DNA from: Candidatus Rokubacteria bacterium CSP1-6
Lineage (GTDB): Bacteria > Methylomirabilota > Methylomirabilia > Rokubacteriales > CSP1-6
Assembly (NCBI GenBank): GCA_001443385.1
Contig: LDXP01000006.1
Span: 27,984-62,872, forward strand
Direction: 5' to 3'
Length of the DNA stretch: 34,889 nucleotides
Shown: positions 6,055 to 14,702 of the stretch, in pieces
How the letters are laid out: every line of letters begins with the position of its first letter
How positions within the stretch are numbered: the stretch's first letter is position 1
Made by a program: the position numbers and the translations under genes
Notes under the pieces: generated by a model
Seen by the model: the letters and a program-made list of their open reading frames with translations, nothing else
The model's database searches: none
Told to the model about the DNA's origin: nothing

Positions 6055-6641
6055 GGATCACCGAACGGTCGGGCCTGGGCGCGGTGGCGGTTGCGGTCGG
6101 GGACGCCTTACGGCGACACGGCATCAGGGCCGTGCTGAGCGGTGGCGCGTGCGCGAGCCTGTACACCCGGGGTGCCTTCCAGTCGGCCGACATGGATTTC
6201 ATCCTGACCGGCCCCGCGAAGCAGTCGCAACTGGACGCCGCGATGGCGACGCTCGGGTTCACCCGGAAAGGGGATCGGTACGTGCGTCCCCGGACGCGGT
6301 TCTACGTGGAGTTCCCTCGTGGGCCTCTCGCGATCGGCAATGACACCGACATCCGCCCTGTGACCCGCCGGACGCCTCACGGCCTGGCCGTGATGCTCTC
6401 GCCCACGGACTCATGCCGGGACCGGCTGGCGGCCTTCTACCACTGGAACGATAGGCAGAGCCTGCAGGTGGCGGTGTGGATCGTCCGGCGAAGCCAGGTA
6501 CATCTCCCCGCGGGGCGCCGCGGGAGTGTCGCCGAGGGATTCGCCGACCGCTTCGAAGAGTTCCTGGCGGAAGCGAAGCGAGCCCGTGCGCGGAGCAAAC
6601 ATCCGGGCCGGCGCCGGGTCGCCGGTAGGCCTCGGACCTGA
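6051..6641 (+). CDS. Nucleotidyltransferase-fold protein, MNT/AbiEii-like, possible toxin-antitoxin partner
   Basis: A 196-residue protein with a minimal nucleotidyltransferase active-site pattern: SGGACASLY followed by SADMDF, that is GG then D-x-D about 15 residues later (residues about 27-48). A helical segment with DRLAAFYHWNDRQSL (near 125-140) follows, and the tail is basic. The start is a GTG overlapping the stop of the winged-helix gene by 4 bases. Gene pairs of a winged-helix regulator and a nucleotidyltransferase are known from AbiE- and MNT-type toxin-antitoxin modules. Here this is analogy only, and a housekeeping role cannot be excluded. The cassette reads against the flanking transporter genes, as if inserted between a binding-protein gene and livH. 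Confidence 0.7.
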   Translation: MRITERSGLGAVAVAVGDALRRHGIRAVLSGGACASLYTRGAFQSADMDFILTGPAKQSQLDAAMATLGFTRKGDRYVRPRTRFYVEFPRGPLAIGNDTDIRPVTRRTPHGLAVMLSPTDSCRDRLAAFYHWNDRQSLQVAVWIVRRSQVHLPAGRRGSVAEGFADRFEEFLAEAKRARARSKHPGRRRVAGRPRT

Positions 6642-6659
6642 TGTTGGAGCGAGCCCAGG

Positions 6660-6695
6660 AAACACAAAGCCCGATCCCGGACGCCGCCGCGGGCT
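6660..6695 (-). terminator. Weak candidate terminator after the binding-protein gene
   Basis: Read on the minus strand, AGCCCG (6695-6690) pairs with CGGGCT (6673-6668) across a 16-base loop and is followed by TTGTGTTT. The stem is short and the T-tract interrupted. It sits between two converging genes, 33 bases after the binding-protein stop at 6729. Confidence 0.35.
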
Positions 6696-6728
6696 CACGC
6701 GACGATGGAGCCTCGTGCTCTGATCGGG

Positions 6729-7997
6729 TTACTTACGCTCCGACCACTTCGGGATCGGATAGATCACCTCGGCGGTGGCGGACTCGAAGGGATAGACCGT
6801 GTGGTACTTGCCCCCCTGGAGCTGGAGGATGATCCCTTTGACGCCGGTGTTCTGGCCGGTCTCATCGAACTTGACGCCCTCCCACGTCATGATGAGCTGG
6901 TCGCCGGGGATGTTGGTGGCGACCAGCGCCTTGCGGATGGCCTCCGGGTCGGTGGAGCCGGCCCGGTTGATGGCGTCCAGGAGCGACATCATTCCCGTGA
7001 AGGCGCGGGCCGGAAAGTCGTAGAGGTCCTTGTTGCCAGGGGAGCGCTTCTTGTACTGCTCGTTGACGACCTGGGCGATGGGGCGCTTGGCGATCAGGTC
7101 GGTCGAGAACGGCGCCCGGGTCATCGTCCCCTCGGCGTCCTTCCCCACCGCCTGGATGAAGTCCGGAGAGATGTGGCCGGCGTTCTGGGTCATGATCATC
7201 TTCGGGTTGTAGTCGAGCTCCTTGAAGTGCTTGACGAAGAGTATGGCGTCCGTCTGGTAGGAGGTGGGCATCCAGACGTCCGGATTGGCCGCCTTGAGCC
7301 GCTGGGTCTCAGCCACGAGCGAGGTGCTGCGGGCGCGGTACTGGAGGTCCACCACGACTTCATAGCCGTACTTCTTGGCCAGATCCTTCATCACCTTGCC
7401 GCTGTCAGCGCCGAACTGGGTATCCTCATAGGTGACCCCCAGCGTCTTGAGGGTGATCCCCTTCTTCTTCTGGAAGTCGCGGAAGAAGTCGAACATCACC
7501 TGGGTGAAGTGCTCGTCGTGGGGCGAGGTGCGGAAGAACCACTTGAAGCCGCGGCGGGTCAGCGGCGGCGAGGAGGACTCGGGGTTCATGAACGGGGTCC
7601 CCGACCGCTCGGCGACCTGGCTGGCGGTCGCCGTGACCGCGCTGTGCCAGGAACCGACGAGGGCCACGACCTTCTCCTGGCTGATGAGCCGCTCGGCCTC
7701 GGCCTGGCCGAGATCCGGCTTCCCCTGGTGGTCGGTGAAGATCAGCCGGACCTTGGCGCCCTTGAGCCCGGGCATGCCCTTGAGCCGCTGGTAGAACGGG
7801 TACGGGATATCCACCGCGCCGTTGGCGATGTCGGCGGCCAGCTCGAGGACCGGCTTGTTGTCCACGCCGGCCTGGGCGTTGGCCCCGGACATCGGATAGA
7901 TCACCCCGATCACGACCTCCTTGGGCTGGGCCGAGACGGGAGCGCCCAGGAGGCAGAGCAGGAGCGGGAGCGAGAGCAGGACGCCAAGTCGCTTCAT
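6729..7997 (-). CDS. Liv-type ABC transporter substrate-binding protein, Sec-exported
   Basis: A 422-residue periplasmic binding protein of the leucine-binding (type I periplasmic binding) family. The Sec signal runs from MKRLG to about residue 23 (PVSA|Q). The mature protein begins with VVIGVIYPMSG and contains the GSWHSAVTATASQVAE ligand-loop region and MNPESSSPPLTRRG. The ATG at 7997 is preferred over one 30 codons upstream because AGGAGAG lies 5 to 10 bases before it and the signal peptide starts there. It follows hyuB by 49 bases, so it may be the last gene of the hyu operon. It may once have preceded livHMGF set 1. The ligand is unknown. Confidence 0.92.
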   Translation of the reverse strand: MKRLGVLLSLPLLLCLLGAPVSAQPKEVVIGVIYPMSGANAQAGVDNKPVLELAADIANGAVDIPYPFYQRLKGMPGLKGAKVRLIFTDHQGKPDLGQAEAERLISQEKVVALVGSWHSAVTATASQVAERSGTPFMNPESSSPPLTRRGFKWFFRTSPHDEHFTQVMFDFFRDFQKKKGITLKTLGVTYEDTQFGADSGKVMKDLAKKYGYEVVVDLQYRARSTSLVAETQRLKAANPDVWMPTSYQTDAILFVKHFKELDYNPKMIMTQNAGHISPDFIQAVGKDAEGTMTRAPFSTDLIAKRPIAQVVNEQYKKRSPGNKDLYDFPARAFTGMMSLLDAINRAGSTDPEAIRKALVATNIPGDQLIMTWEGVKFDETGQNTGVKGIILQLQGGKYHTVYPFESATAEVIYPIPKWSERK

Positions 7998-8046
7998 GGG
8001 AGGCTCTCCTTTGTAGGCGATGAGGCTGTCAAGATGCGGGCTGATT

Positions 8047-9669
8047 CTAGGGCCGGCCGCCGGGCCTGTCAAGGCGTGCCGCGACATACCCCTCTCTCAA
8101 GTCGCGCCGGGCAAGCTCCGGATCCCGAGCCTCCGGCCTGCCGTAGCCGCCGCCGCCCGGGAGGCGGATCTCGACCACCGCGTCGGGCGAGAGCACCTGC
8201 TCGGCCTTGGGGTTGGCCGGCGGCCGGCCGTTGATGAGGACCTGGCCCGTGGCCCCGGGCAGGCCCCCGAAGAAACCCTGGGCCGGGGTCCGGGTGCGGT
8301 CGCAAAGGATCGAGCAGACGAAGGGCTCCCGCGTCCTCACCCGGAACTGGATCGTCTGGCCGAGGCCGCCACGATATTTTCCGGCTCCGCCCGAGCCGGA
8401 GCGCAGCTCCTTCTTCTCGATCAGCAGGGGCGAGAGCGACTCGATGACCTCCGCCGGCGTCCCGAGCACCCCCGAGGGGAACGCCGTGGAGGACAATCCG
8501 TCCTTGGTCGCCCGGGCGCCGGTTCCGCCCGATGTGAAAAAGATGTACGTGAAGGGACGGCCCGCCAGGTCCTTGCCGGCCACCTGGACACCCCAGATGT
8601 TCGCCGCTCCTTCCGCCATCACGCTGTCGGGCAGCGCCTGGCTTAGCGCGCCGGCCACCACGTGAGGGAGGAAGTGGCCGACCACGTGGCGGGCCGCCAC
8701 GGGCGCCGGGTGCTTCACGTTTAGGATCGACCCCTCCGGCGCCGTGATCCTCACGGGCCGAAACGCTCCTTCGTTGTTGGGGACGTCAGGGCTCACGATC
8801 ACCTTCACGCCGTAGGTGGTGTAGGCGAGCGTGTAGTTCATGACCACGTTGATCCCCCGGCGGGAGGCATGCGAGGACCCCGCGTAGTCGATCCAGAGCT
8901 CGTCCCCCTTGACCTCGCAGCGCGCCTTGATCGTGATGGGCTCGTCGAACCCGTCCGAGGTGATGGCGTACTCGTAGGCGCCCGGGCGCAGCCCCGCGAT
9001 GGACTCCCTCATGGCCCGTTCTGTTCGGCCGATAATTTCATCGGCCAGCGGCTCCAGCCGCTCCAGCCCGAACTCGTCCATGAACTCGAGGAGGCGCTGG
9101 CCGCCGACGTTGCCCCCGGCGATCTGGGCGTGGAAGTCGCCCAGGACCATCTCCGGCGCCCGCGTGTTGGCCCGAATGAGACTGGTCAGGGTCTCATTGG
9201 GCTTTCCCGCCTCGTACAGCTTCATGATGGGGATGAAGAGCCCTTCCTCGTACACCTCCCGCGCCTCGGCGGAGAGCACGTGGCCGCCGATGTCGATGGC
9301 GTGGCAGGTGGAGGCGAAGAAGGCCACGCACTCCTCCCCGCGGAAGATCGGCGTCGAGATCGTGACGTCATTCAGGTGGCCCGAGGTCTTCCACGGGTCG
9401 TTGGTGATGAGGACGTCGCCGGGGCGGAGCCTCTCGAGCGGGTAAGCGGCGAGGAAGTGGCGCTGGGCCAGCGCCATGGAGTTGATGTGCCCCGGCGTGC
9501 CGGTCACGGCCTGGGCCACCATCCAGCCGCGGCGGTCGAAGACGCCGGCCGAGAGGTCGCCGGCCTCGCGGACCACGGAGGTGAACGAGGTCCGCTGGAG
9601 CGCCGCGGCCTGCTCGTTGACGATGCCGATCAGCCGGTTCCAGCAGACCTCGAGGGTGACCGGATCCAT
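8047..9669 (-). CDS. hyuB: Hydantoinase B/oxoprolinase family protein (HyuB)
   Basis: A 540-residue subunit of the ATP-dependent hydantoinase/5-oxoprolinase/acetone-carboxylase-related family. It works with HyuA on cyclic amides such as N-methylhydantoin or 5-oxoproline. Family motifs include MDPVTLEV at the start, LQRTSFTSVVREAGDLSAGVFD, the metal-site-like block NDPWKTSGHLND, FASTCHAIDIGGH, and a C-terminal LPGGGGYG. An ATG 16 codons upstream (9717) is possible, but those codons lie inside a dispersed hairpin repeat and family members usually begin at MDP. It lies 91 bases after hyuA on the same strand, the gap holding repeat family A. The exact substrate is unknown. Confidence 0.93.
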   Translation of the reverse strand: MDPVTLEVCWNRLIGIVNEQAAALQRTSFTSVVREAGDLSAGVFDRRGWMVAQAVTGTPGHINSMALAQRHFLAAYPLERLRPGDVLITNDPWKTSGHLNDVTISTPIFRGEECVAFFASTCHAIDIGGHVLSAEAREVYEEGLFIPIMKLYEAGKPNETLTSLIRANTRAPEMVLGDFHAQIAGGNVGGQRLLEFMDEFGLERLEPLADEIIGRTERAMRESIAGLRPGAYEYAITSDGFDEPITIKARCEVKGDELWIDYAGSSHASRRGINVVMNYTLAYTTYGVKVIVSPDVPNNEGAFRPVRITAPEGSILNVKHPAPVAARHVVGHFLPHVVAGALSQALPDSVMAEGAANIWGVQVAGKDLAGRPFTYIFFTSGGTGARATKDGLSSTAFPSGVLGTPAEVIESLSPLLIEKKELRSGSGGAGKYRGGLGQTIQFRVRTREPFVCSILCDRTRTPAQGFFGGLPGATGQVLINGRPPANPKAEQVLSPDAVVEIRLPGGGGYGRPEARDPELARRDLREGYVAARLDRPGGRP

Positions 9670-9680
9670 CACCACATCGA

Positions 9681-9749
9681 AGGGGGCCTCGACGGCCCCC
9701 TCCGAGGCCTCCCCCATGAAGGGTTGCGCGGGCTAAGCCCGCGCTCGAA
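9681..9749. repeat. Dispersed GC hairpin repeat, family A, copy 2
   Basis: Hairpin AGGGGGCC (9681-9688), loop TCGAC, GGCCCCCT (9694-9701), then TCCGAGGCCTCCCCC. A second hairpin follows: GCGCGGGC (9726-9733), loop TAA, GCCCGCGC (9737-9744), ending in TCGAAG. This matches copies at 11-117 and 14703-14772. It lies between hyuA and hyuB and may have supplied a spurious upstream start for hyuB. Confidence 0.75.
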
Positions 9750-9760
9750 GGACGCCGGGG

Positions 9761-11872
9761 TCACCGCGGGAGCTCCACGCGGAGCATCAGGCTCTCGTCC
9801 ACCCTGACGCGACCGCCGGGACCGATCACCGCCGTGGATTCGCGCTCCTCCACGATGGCAGGCCCTTCGATGGTAGCCCCCGGCGCAAGGCGGTAGCGAT
9901 CGTACACTGGGGTCTCGATGAATTCTCCGGCCTCGGCGAAGTAGGCGGATCGCCGGCGCTTGAGCGCGTCCGGCCTTCCCCCCGTTGTTGCCCGAACCCC
10001 GCCGCCCTCCATCCGTATTTCATAGGGAGGGCCGGAGACCACGAGGCGCCAGTTCAGCGCCTCGATGGCGACCCCCTGGGCGGTGCGGCCGTAGAGCGCC
10101 CGGTAGGCCGTTTCGAAGTTCTGCGTCAGGGTCTCCAAGCTCTCCCGACCGAGGGGACCGAGCGGGACCGGCACCTCCACCTCGTGGCCCTGCCCCACGT
10201 AGCGCATCTCGGCGGTGCGCCTGATGCCGACGGCGCTGCCGGTCACCCCGGCCGCGGCCAGGATCCTGCGCCCCTCCGCTTCCATTTCGACGTATAGGCG
10301 GTTCACGCCCTCCCACTGGGCCTGATCCAGCTGCTGGGGCGCCGTCCTGACGAAGTCGAAAGCGAGGGGGGCGGTGAGGAGGCCGAAGGCGGAGATGGCC
10401 CCGGCCCCGAAGGGCAGGAGGACGCAGGGGACTTTCAGGATCTTGCCAATCTCCCAGGCATGCACCGGCCCGGCTCCGCCGAAGGCGAAGAGTGGGTAGG
10501 CGCGGAGGTCCTTGCCGCGCTCGATACCGTGGATCCGGGCCGCCGCCGCCATATTCTCGTTCACGACGCGGTGGATTCCCCACGCGGCCTCCGTCAGATC
10601 CAGCCCCAGCGGGGCGGCGACGCGCTCGGCGACAGCGCGGCGGGCGGCCTCCACGTCGAGGCGCATGAGGCCGCCGAGGAAGAAGTCGGGATCCAGATAG
10701 CCCAGCAGGAGGTCGGCGTCGGTCACCGTGGGCTCGCGTCCCCCCAGGGCGTAGCACGCCGGCCCGGGGTCGGCGCCGGCGCTGTCGGGCCCGACCTTGA
10801 GCAGCCCCAGGCGATCCACCCGGGCGACGGAGCCTCCGCCGGCGCCGATCTCGATCATCTCGATGACGGGGACACGGATCGGCAGCCCCGAGCCCTTCTT
10901 GAACCTGTCGGCCCGGGCCACCTCGAATTCCCGGGCCACCAGCGGCTCGCCCCCGTCGATGACGCACGCCTTGGCCGTCGTCCCTCCCATGTCGAACGAC
11001 AGGAGGCGCGGCTCGCCGGCCAGCCTGGCGGCCCGCGCGGCAGCCAGCGCGCCGGCGGCGGGCCCGGACTCCACGAGGCGGATCGGGACGCGCTTGGCCA
11101 TCTCCGGCAGGGCGATACCGCCCGAGGAGAGCATGATGTAGAGCTGCCCCCCGATACCCAGATCCGCGAGCTTGCGCTCCAGGTCCTCCACGTACCTCGC
11201 CATGAGGGGCATCACGTACACGTTGGCGACGGTCGTGGAGGCGCGCTCGTACTCGCGAATTTCGGGGACCACGCCCGAGGAGGAGGAGACTGGAAGGGAG
11301 GGCGCCATCTCCCTGAGCAGCTTCCCCAGTCGCAGCTCGTGAGCGGGATTCCGGTAGGCGTGGAGCAGGCAGACCGCCACGCCCTCGACGCCCTCGGCCA
11401 GCAGTTCGCTGACGACCTGACGCGCAGCCCCTTCGTCGAGCGGCGTTTTCACGCTGCCGTCGGCCAGGAGCCTCTCGTCCACCTCCCGCCTCAAATGGCG
11501 CGGAGCCAGGGGGGCAGGGGGGTCGATGAAGAGGTCGTACATGTCGTAGCGCCCCTCGCGGCCGATCTCGAGGGCGTCCCTGAAGCCCCGCGTCGTGATC
11601 AGCCCCGTTCGGGCGCCCTTGCGCTCGATGAGGGCGTTGGTGGCGAGCGTCGTCCCGTGGATGAGGCTGCCGACGGCGCGCGGGGCGACTCCCATTTCCT
11701 CCAGGAGCCGCACCACGCCGGTTTCAACGCCCTGGGCGGGGTCCTTGGGGGTCGTCAGGAGCTTGCCGACCCGGACGGCGCCGCTCGCCTCGTCGATGAT
11801 GACGAGGTCCGTGAACGTGCCACCGATGTCCACCCCCAGCCGGTAACTTGGGTCAGGCTTGCGTATTTGCAT
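9761..11872 (-). CDS. hyuA: Hydantoinase A/oxoprolinase family protein (HyuA)
   Basis: A 703-residue ATP-using subunit with the actin-like ATPase fold of the HyuA/5-oxoprolinase family. It begins with the first phosphate-binding loop VDIGGTFTDLVI (about residues 14-25). A second one, FDMGGTTAKACVI, lies near residue 293, and EIGAGGGSVARVD, GADPGPACY and FAFGGAGPVHAWEIG follow. Length is normal for HyuA. It is followed by hyuB and preceded by the small HEAT-repeat gene with 61 bases between. Together with Liv set 2 it suggests import followed by ATP-dependent opening of a cyclic amide (hydantoin, oxoproline or similar). Acetone carboxylase alpha/beta-like activity is possible, but the usual third subunit gene is absent here. 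Confidence 0.94.
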   Translation of the reverse strand: MQIRKPDPSYRLGVDIGGTFTDLVIIDEASGAVRVGKLLTTPKDPAQGVETGVVRLLEEMGVAPRAVGSLIHGTTLATNALIERKGARTGLITTRGFRDALEIGREGRYDMYDLFIDPPAPLAPRHLRREVDERLLADGSVKTPLDEGAARQVVSELLAEGVEGVAVCLLHAYRNPAHELRLGKLLREMAPSLPVSSSSGVVPEIREYERASTTVANVYVMPLMARYVEDLERKLADLGIGGQLYIMLSSGGIALPEMAKRVPIRLVESGPAAGALAAARAARLAGEPRLLSFDMGGTTAKACVIDGGEPLVAREFEVARADRFKKGSGLPIRVPVIEMIEIGAGGGSVARVDRLGLLKVGPDSAGADPGPACYALGGREPTVTDADLLLGYLDPDFFLGGLMRLDVEAARRAVAERVAAPLGLDLTEAAWGIHRVVNENMAAAARIHGIERGKDLRAYPLFAFGGAGPVHAWEIGKILKVPCVLLPFGAGAISAFGLLTAPLAFDFVRTAPQQLDQAQWEGVNRLYVEMEAEGRRILAAAGVTGSAVGIRRTAEMRYVGQGHEVEVPVPLGPLGRESLETLTQNFETAYRALYGRTAQGVAIEALNWRLVVSGPPYEIRMEGGGVRATTGGRPDALKRRRSAYFAEAGEFIETPVYDRYRLAPGATIEGPAIVEERESTAVIGPGGRVRVDESLMLRVELPR

Positions 11873-11933
11873 TGCACCTTGGCGCCGTCAGTGTACCGGC
11901 GGGCAAATCACCCCGTCAAGGGACGTGGGCTGG

Positions 11934-12239
11934 TCAGCGGCGGTTGATTTTCCGAAGCGCTCTTTCCGCTTCGAGACGAACGTCGGGGTTTTCGTCTTTC
12001 AGCGCGTCCATGAGGGCAGGCACGGCCGCGGCGCTTCGGGCCTCCCCGAGGTTCTGGGCCGCTCTGACGCGAAGCTGAGGGTCCTGGGCCTTGAGCGCGT
12101 TCGTCCAATATGGGACGTTGCTCCGGTCACCGGCGCACGCGTTGAGGAGGGGTCGCTTCAAGGGGGCCTGGGCGCTGGCGGTGGCGAGCGGCCCGAGGAG
12201 GGCGAGGGCGACCAGCAGGAGGAGAGGCCGGGTGTTCAT
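11934..12239 (-). CDS. Small secreted HEAT-repeat protein
   Basis: A 101-residue protein. Residues 1 to about 25 form a Sec signal (TRPLLLLVALALLGPLA then ASAQA). The remainder holds about two HEAT-like helical repeats: DPQLRVRAAQNLGEARSAAA and ALKDENPDVRLEAERALRKI. It has one cysteine, at residue 35. Its ATG overlaps the stop of livF set 2 by 4 bases (ATGA), so it is translationally coupled to the transporter and lies just before hyuA. HEAT repeats bind proteins, so a periplasmic scaffold for the binding protein or permease is conceivable. No specific function is known to me. Confidence 0.8.
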   Translation of the reverse strand: MNTRPLLLLVALALLGPLATASAQAPLKRPLLNACAGDRSNVPYWTNALKAQDPQLRVRAAQNLGEARSAAAVPALMDALKDENPDVRLEAERALRKINRR

Positions 12240-12952
12240 CCCCGGATGGTCTTCATCACCTCTTCGTTCTGCAGCGCGCTCTTCGGGTCTCCCTGGAAGA
12301 TGATCTCGCCGCGGTCGATGGCGTAGAGGCGGTCCGCGATCCGCGTGGCGGTGTTCAGGTTCGATTCGGCGATCAGGAGCGAGATGCCCATCCCCTTGAT
12401 CTTCTTCACGGCGTCGATGAAGCGGTTCACGACCACCGGCGCCAGCCCCTCGAAGGGCTCGTCGAGCAGGAGGATGGAGGGCGAGAGCGTCATCGCCCGC
12501 GCGATCGCCACCATCTTCTTCTGACCGCCGGAGAGATTCAGCCCCCGCCGTCCGGTGAATTCCTTGACCTCCGGGAAGACCGCTAGGATGCGCTCGTCCA
12601 TCTCGGCGCCGGAGGTCGAGGCGCCCCGACCCCGTGAAGCGCCCATCAGCTGGCTGATCTGGAAATTCTCGGCGACGGTCAGGTCGGGGAAGATCCCCGA
12701 GTCCTCGGGCGAATAGCCGATGCCGAGCCGGGCGCGCTCGTGGGCGGGCAGGCGCGTGATGTCGCGGCCCTTGAAGGCGATCGCGCCCGACCGGACGGGC
12801 AGGAGCCCCATGATGCTGTCGATGGTGGTCGTCTTGCCGGCTCCGTTCCGGCCGACCAGGCACACCGCCTCGGCGTCGCCGACCGTCAGCGAGACACCGC
12901 GGAGGATGTGCGCCGGCCCCCGGAACGTGTTGATCTGCTGGATCTCGAGCAT
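12236..12952 (-). CDS. livF: Branched-chain amino acid-type ABC transporter ATP-binding protein, LivF (set 2)
   Basis: A 238-residue LivF-type ATPase. Walker A is GRNGAGKTT, the signature is LSGGQKKM and Walker B is SILLLDEPFEGLAP. The switch region reads LIAESNLN, where many LivF proteins have EQN. It lies two bases after livG set 2, and its stop overlaps the HEAT-repeat gene. The N-terminus starts directly with the nucleotide-binding fold (MLEIQQINTF), which fixes the start. It energises the set 2 importer with LivG2. Confidence 0.95.
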   Translation of the reverse strand: MLEIQQINTFRGPAHILRGVSLTVGDAEAVCLVGRNGAGKTTTIDSIMGLLPVRSGAIAFKGRDITRLPAHERARLGIGYSPEDSGIFPDLTVAENFQISQLMGASRGRGASTSGAEMDERILAVFPEVKEFTGRRGLNLSGGQKKMVAIARAMTLSPSILLLDEPFEGLAPVVVNRFIDAVKKIKGMGISLLIAESNLNTATRIADRLYAIDRGEIIFQGDPKSALQNEEVMKTIRG

Positions 12953-12954
12953 CG

Positions 12955-13710
12955 TCAGGCGCCCGCGTGGGTCCCCAGGAGCGTCATCACCACTTGCTCG
13001 TTCGTCCGGATCTGGTCGGGCGTCCCGTCGGCCAGGATCGTCCCCTGTTGCATCACGACGATGCGGTCCGAGTATTTGAAGACGACGTCCATGTCGTGCT
13101 CGATGATCACGGCCGTGATCCTGCCCGACCGCACGATGGACGTGATGATGTCCATGATCGGCGCCTTCTCCCGGGTGCTGACGCCGCTCGTCGGCTCGTC
13201 GAGAAACAGGAGCTTCGGGCGGAGCGCGTACGCCACCGCGACGTCGAGCAGCTTGCGCTCGCCCTGGGAGAGCCCGCCGGCCACCATCCGGGCCTTGCCC
13301 TCGAGGCCGAACTGCCGGAGCACCTCGATCGCCTCGTCGCCCACGGCGCTGTCGTGATCGGCCAGGGCGAAGAGGCGGCGCGTCTTGCCCTCCCGGGAGA
13401 AGATGGCGAGCGCGACGTTGTCGAGCGTGGTCATCTGATCGAACAGGTTGACGAGCTGGAAGCTCCGGGCGATTCCTTCCGCGATCCGCTCGTGGATGGA
13501 CTGGTGGGTCACGTCCGTGCCCTGGAAGAGGATCTGGCCGCTGTCGGGGCGGACGAGGCCGCTGATCAGGTTGACGAGGGTGGTCTTGCCGGCGCCGTTG
13601 GAGCCGATGAGGGCCAGCAGTTCGCCTTGGTTGACGGTGAAGTCCACCCGGTCCACGGCGTGGGTGTCGCCGAAGTACTTCACGAGGTCTTTCGTCGAGA
13701 GCAGGCCCAT
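12955..13710 (-). CDS. livG: Branched-chain amino acid-type ABC transporter ATP-binding protein, LivG (set 2)
   Basis: A 251-residue LivG-type ATPase. Walker A is GSNGAGKTT (serine where most have proline), the signature is LSQGERK and Walker B is LLFLDEPTSGVS. The switch histidine is in IIEHDMD. An in-frame start nine codons upstream would overlap livM. The ATG at 13710, one base after the livM stop, is preferred and gives the common MGLL-type N-terminus. It is part of the livHMGF set 2 operon on the minus strand. Confidence 0.94.
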   Translation of the reverse strand: MGLLSTKDLVKYFGDTHAVDRVDFTVNQGELLALIGSNGAGKTTLVNLISGLVRPDSGQILFQGTDVTHQSIHERIAEGIARSFQLVNLFDQMTTLDNVALAIFSREGKTRRLFALADHDSAVGDEAIEVLRQFGLEGKARMVAGGLSQGERKLLDVAVAYALRPKLLFLDEPTSGVSTREKAPIMDIITSIVRSGRITAVIIEHDMDVVFKYSDRIVVMQQGTILADGTPDQIRTNEQVVMTLLGTHAGA

Positions 13711-13711
13711 G

Positions 13712-14695
13712 TCAGGCCGCCTTCCGGAACCGGTCAACCAGCCGGCCGGCGGTCCCGACGATGCCCCCCGGCAGCGCCAGGACCAGGACCACGAGCACGC
13801 CGCCCAGGAACATCTGCCAGTACACCGTGTACCCCACGGCGAAGGTTTTCAGGTAGTTGAACACCACCGCGCCGACGATGGGCCCGGCGAAGGTCTGGAA
13901 GCCGCCGAGCACGGTGAAGAAGACGATCTCGCCCGAGAAGGTCCAGTGCAGGATGTCGGGGGTCGTGAGCCCGTTCAGCGGCACCCAGAGCGCCCCGGCC
14001 AGCCCCGTGTACACGCCCGAGACGAGGAAGGCCATGTACCGGTAGCGCCGGACCTGGACCCCGACGAACTCGGCGCGGGTCTCGTTGTCTCGGATGGCCT
14101 GGAGCGCCTTGCCGAAGGGCGAGTGGACGATCACCCACATCACTGCCACCCCGACCAGGAAGATGACCAGCACGTAGTAGTAGTACCGGTGGGCCAGGAA
14201 AGCCATCTTGTCCTGCCCCGGGGCCATCCCGACGCCCAGCAGCGACGGCGTGGGGACCCTGAGCCCGTCGGTCCCGCCGGTGACCCAGAAGAACTTGAAG
14301 GCGAGACTCCAAAGCACTTGAGACAGCGCGAGCGCGAGGATGCTGAAGAAGATCCGCGTGTAGCGGACGCAGAGGAAGCCGAACAGCGCGGCCACGGCGG
14401 TCGCGGCCACGATGCCCCCGACGATGAGCGCCTCCATGGAAGTGATCTTGAGGTACTTCACCATGAAGGCCACCCCGTAGGCCCCCATCCCGAAGTAGGC
14501 GGAGTGGCCGAAGGAGAGGAGGCCCGTGTAGCCCAGCAGCAGGTTGAAGCCGAGGGCGGCGATGGCGAAGATCAAGCCGTACGAGAGCTGGGTGACTTCG
14601 TAGGGCGGCACCACAAACGGGAGCACGAACAGCAGCACGATGATGGGGGCGGTGTAGAGCAGCACCCGCTTCGGCGGCACCGGGATGGGACTCAT
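13712..14695 (-). CDS. livM: Branched-chain amino acid-type ABC transporter permease, LivM (set 2)
   Basis: A 327-residue multi-span permease. LivM hallmarks are LGFNLLLGYTGLLSFGHSAYFG near residues 48-69 (the position equivalent to the set 1 NILAGYCGQISLGHA motif) and the coupling segment ALQAIRDNETRAEFVGV in the middle. A GAGGG ribosome site sits 5 bases before the ATG. A family A hairpin repeat occupies most of the 124-base gap to livH. It forms the set 2 channel together with LivH2. Confidence 0.93.
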   Translation of the reverse strand: MSPIPVPPKRVLLYTAPIIVLLFVLPFVVPPYEVTQLSYGLIFAIAALGFNLLLGYTGLLSFGHSAYFGMGAYGVAFMVKYLKITSMEALIVGGIVAATAVAALFGFLCVRYTRIFFSILALALSQVLWSLAFKFFWVTGGTDGLRVPTPSLLGVGMAPGQDKMAFLAHRYYYYVLVIFLVGVAVMWVIVHSPFGKALQAIRDNETRAEFVGVQVRRYRYMAFLVSGVYTGLAGALWVPLNGLTTPDILHWTFSGEIVFFTVLGGFQTFAGPIVGAVVFNYLKTFAVGYTVYWQMFLGGVLVVLVLALPGGIVGTAGRLVDRFRKAA

Positions 14696-14702
14696 GTTCC
14701 CT

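Noticed and set aside
6705-8234. Long plus-strand open frame of 509 codons opposite the binding-protein gene
   Set aside because: It is antisense to a clear signal-peptide-bearing binding protein, and its product is a low-complexity Asp/Gly/Leu/Arg/Val string without a domain. High GC keeps the opposite frame open.
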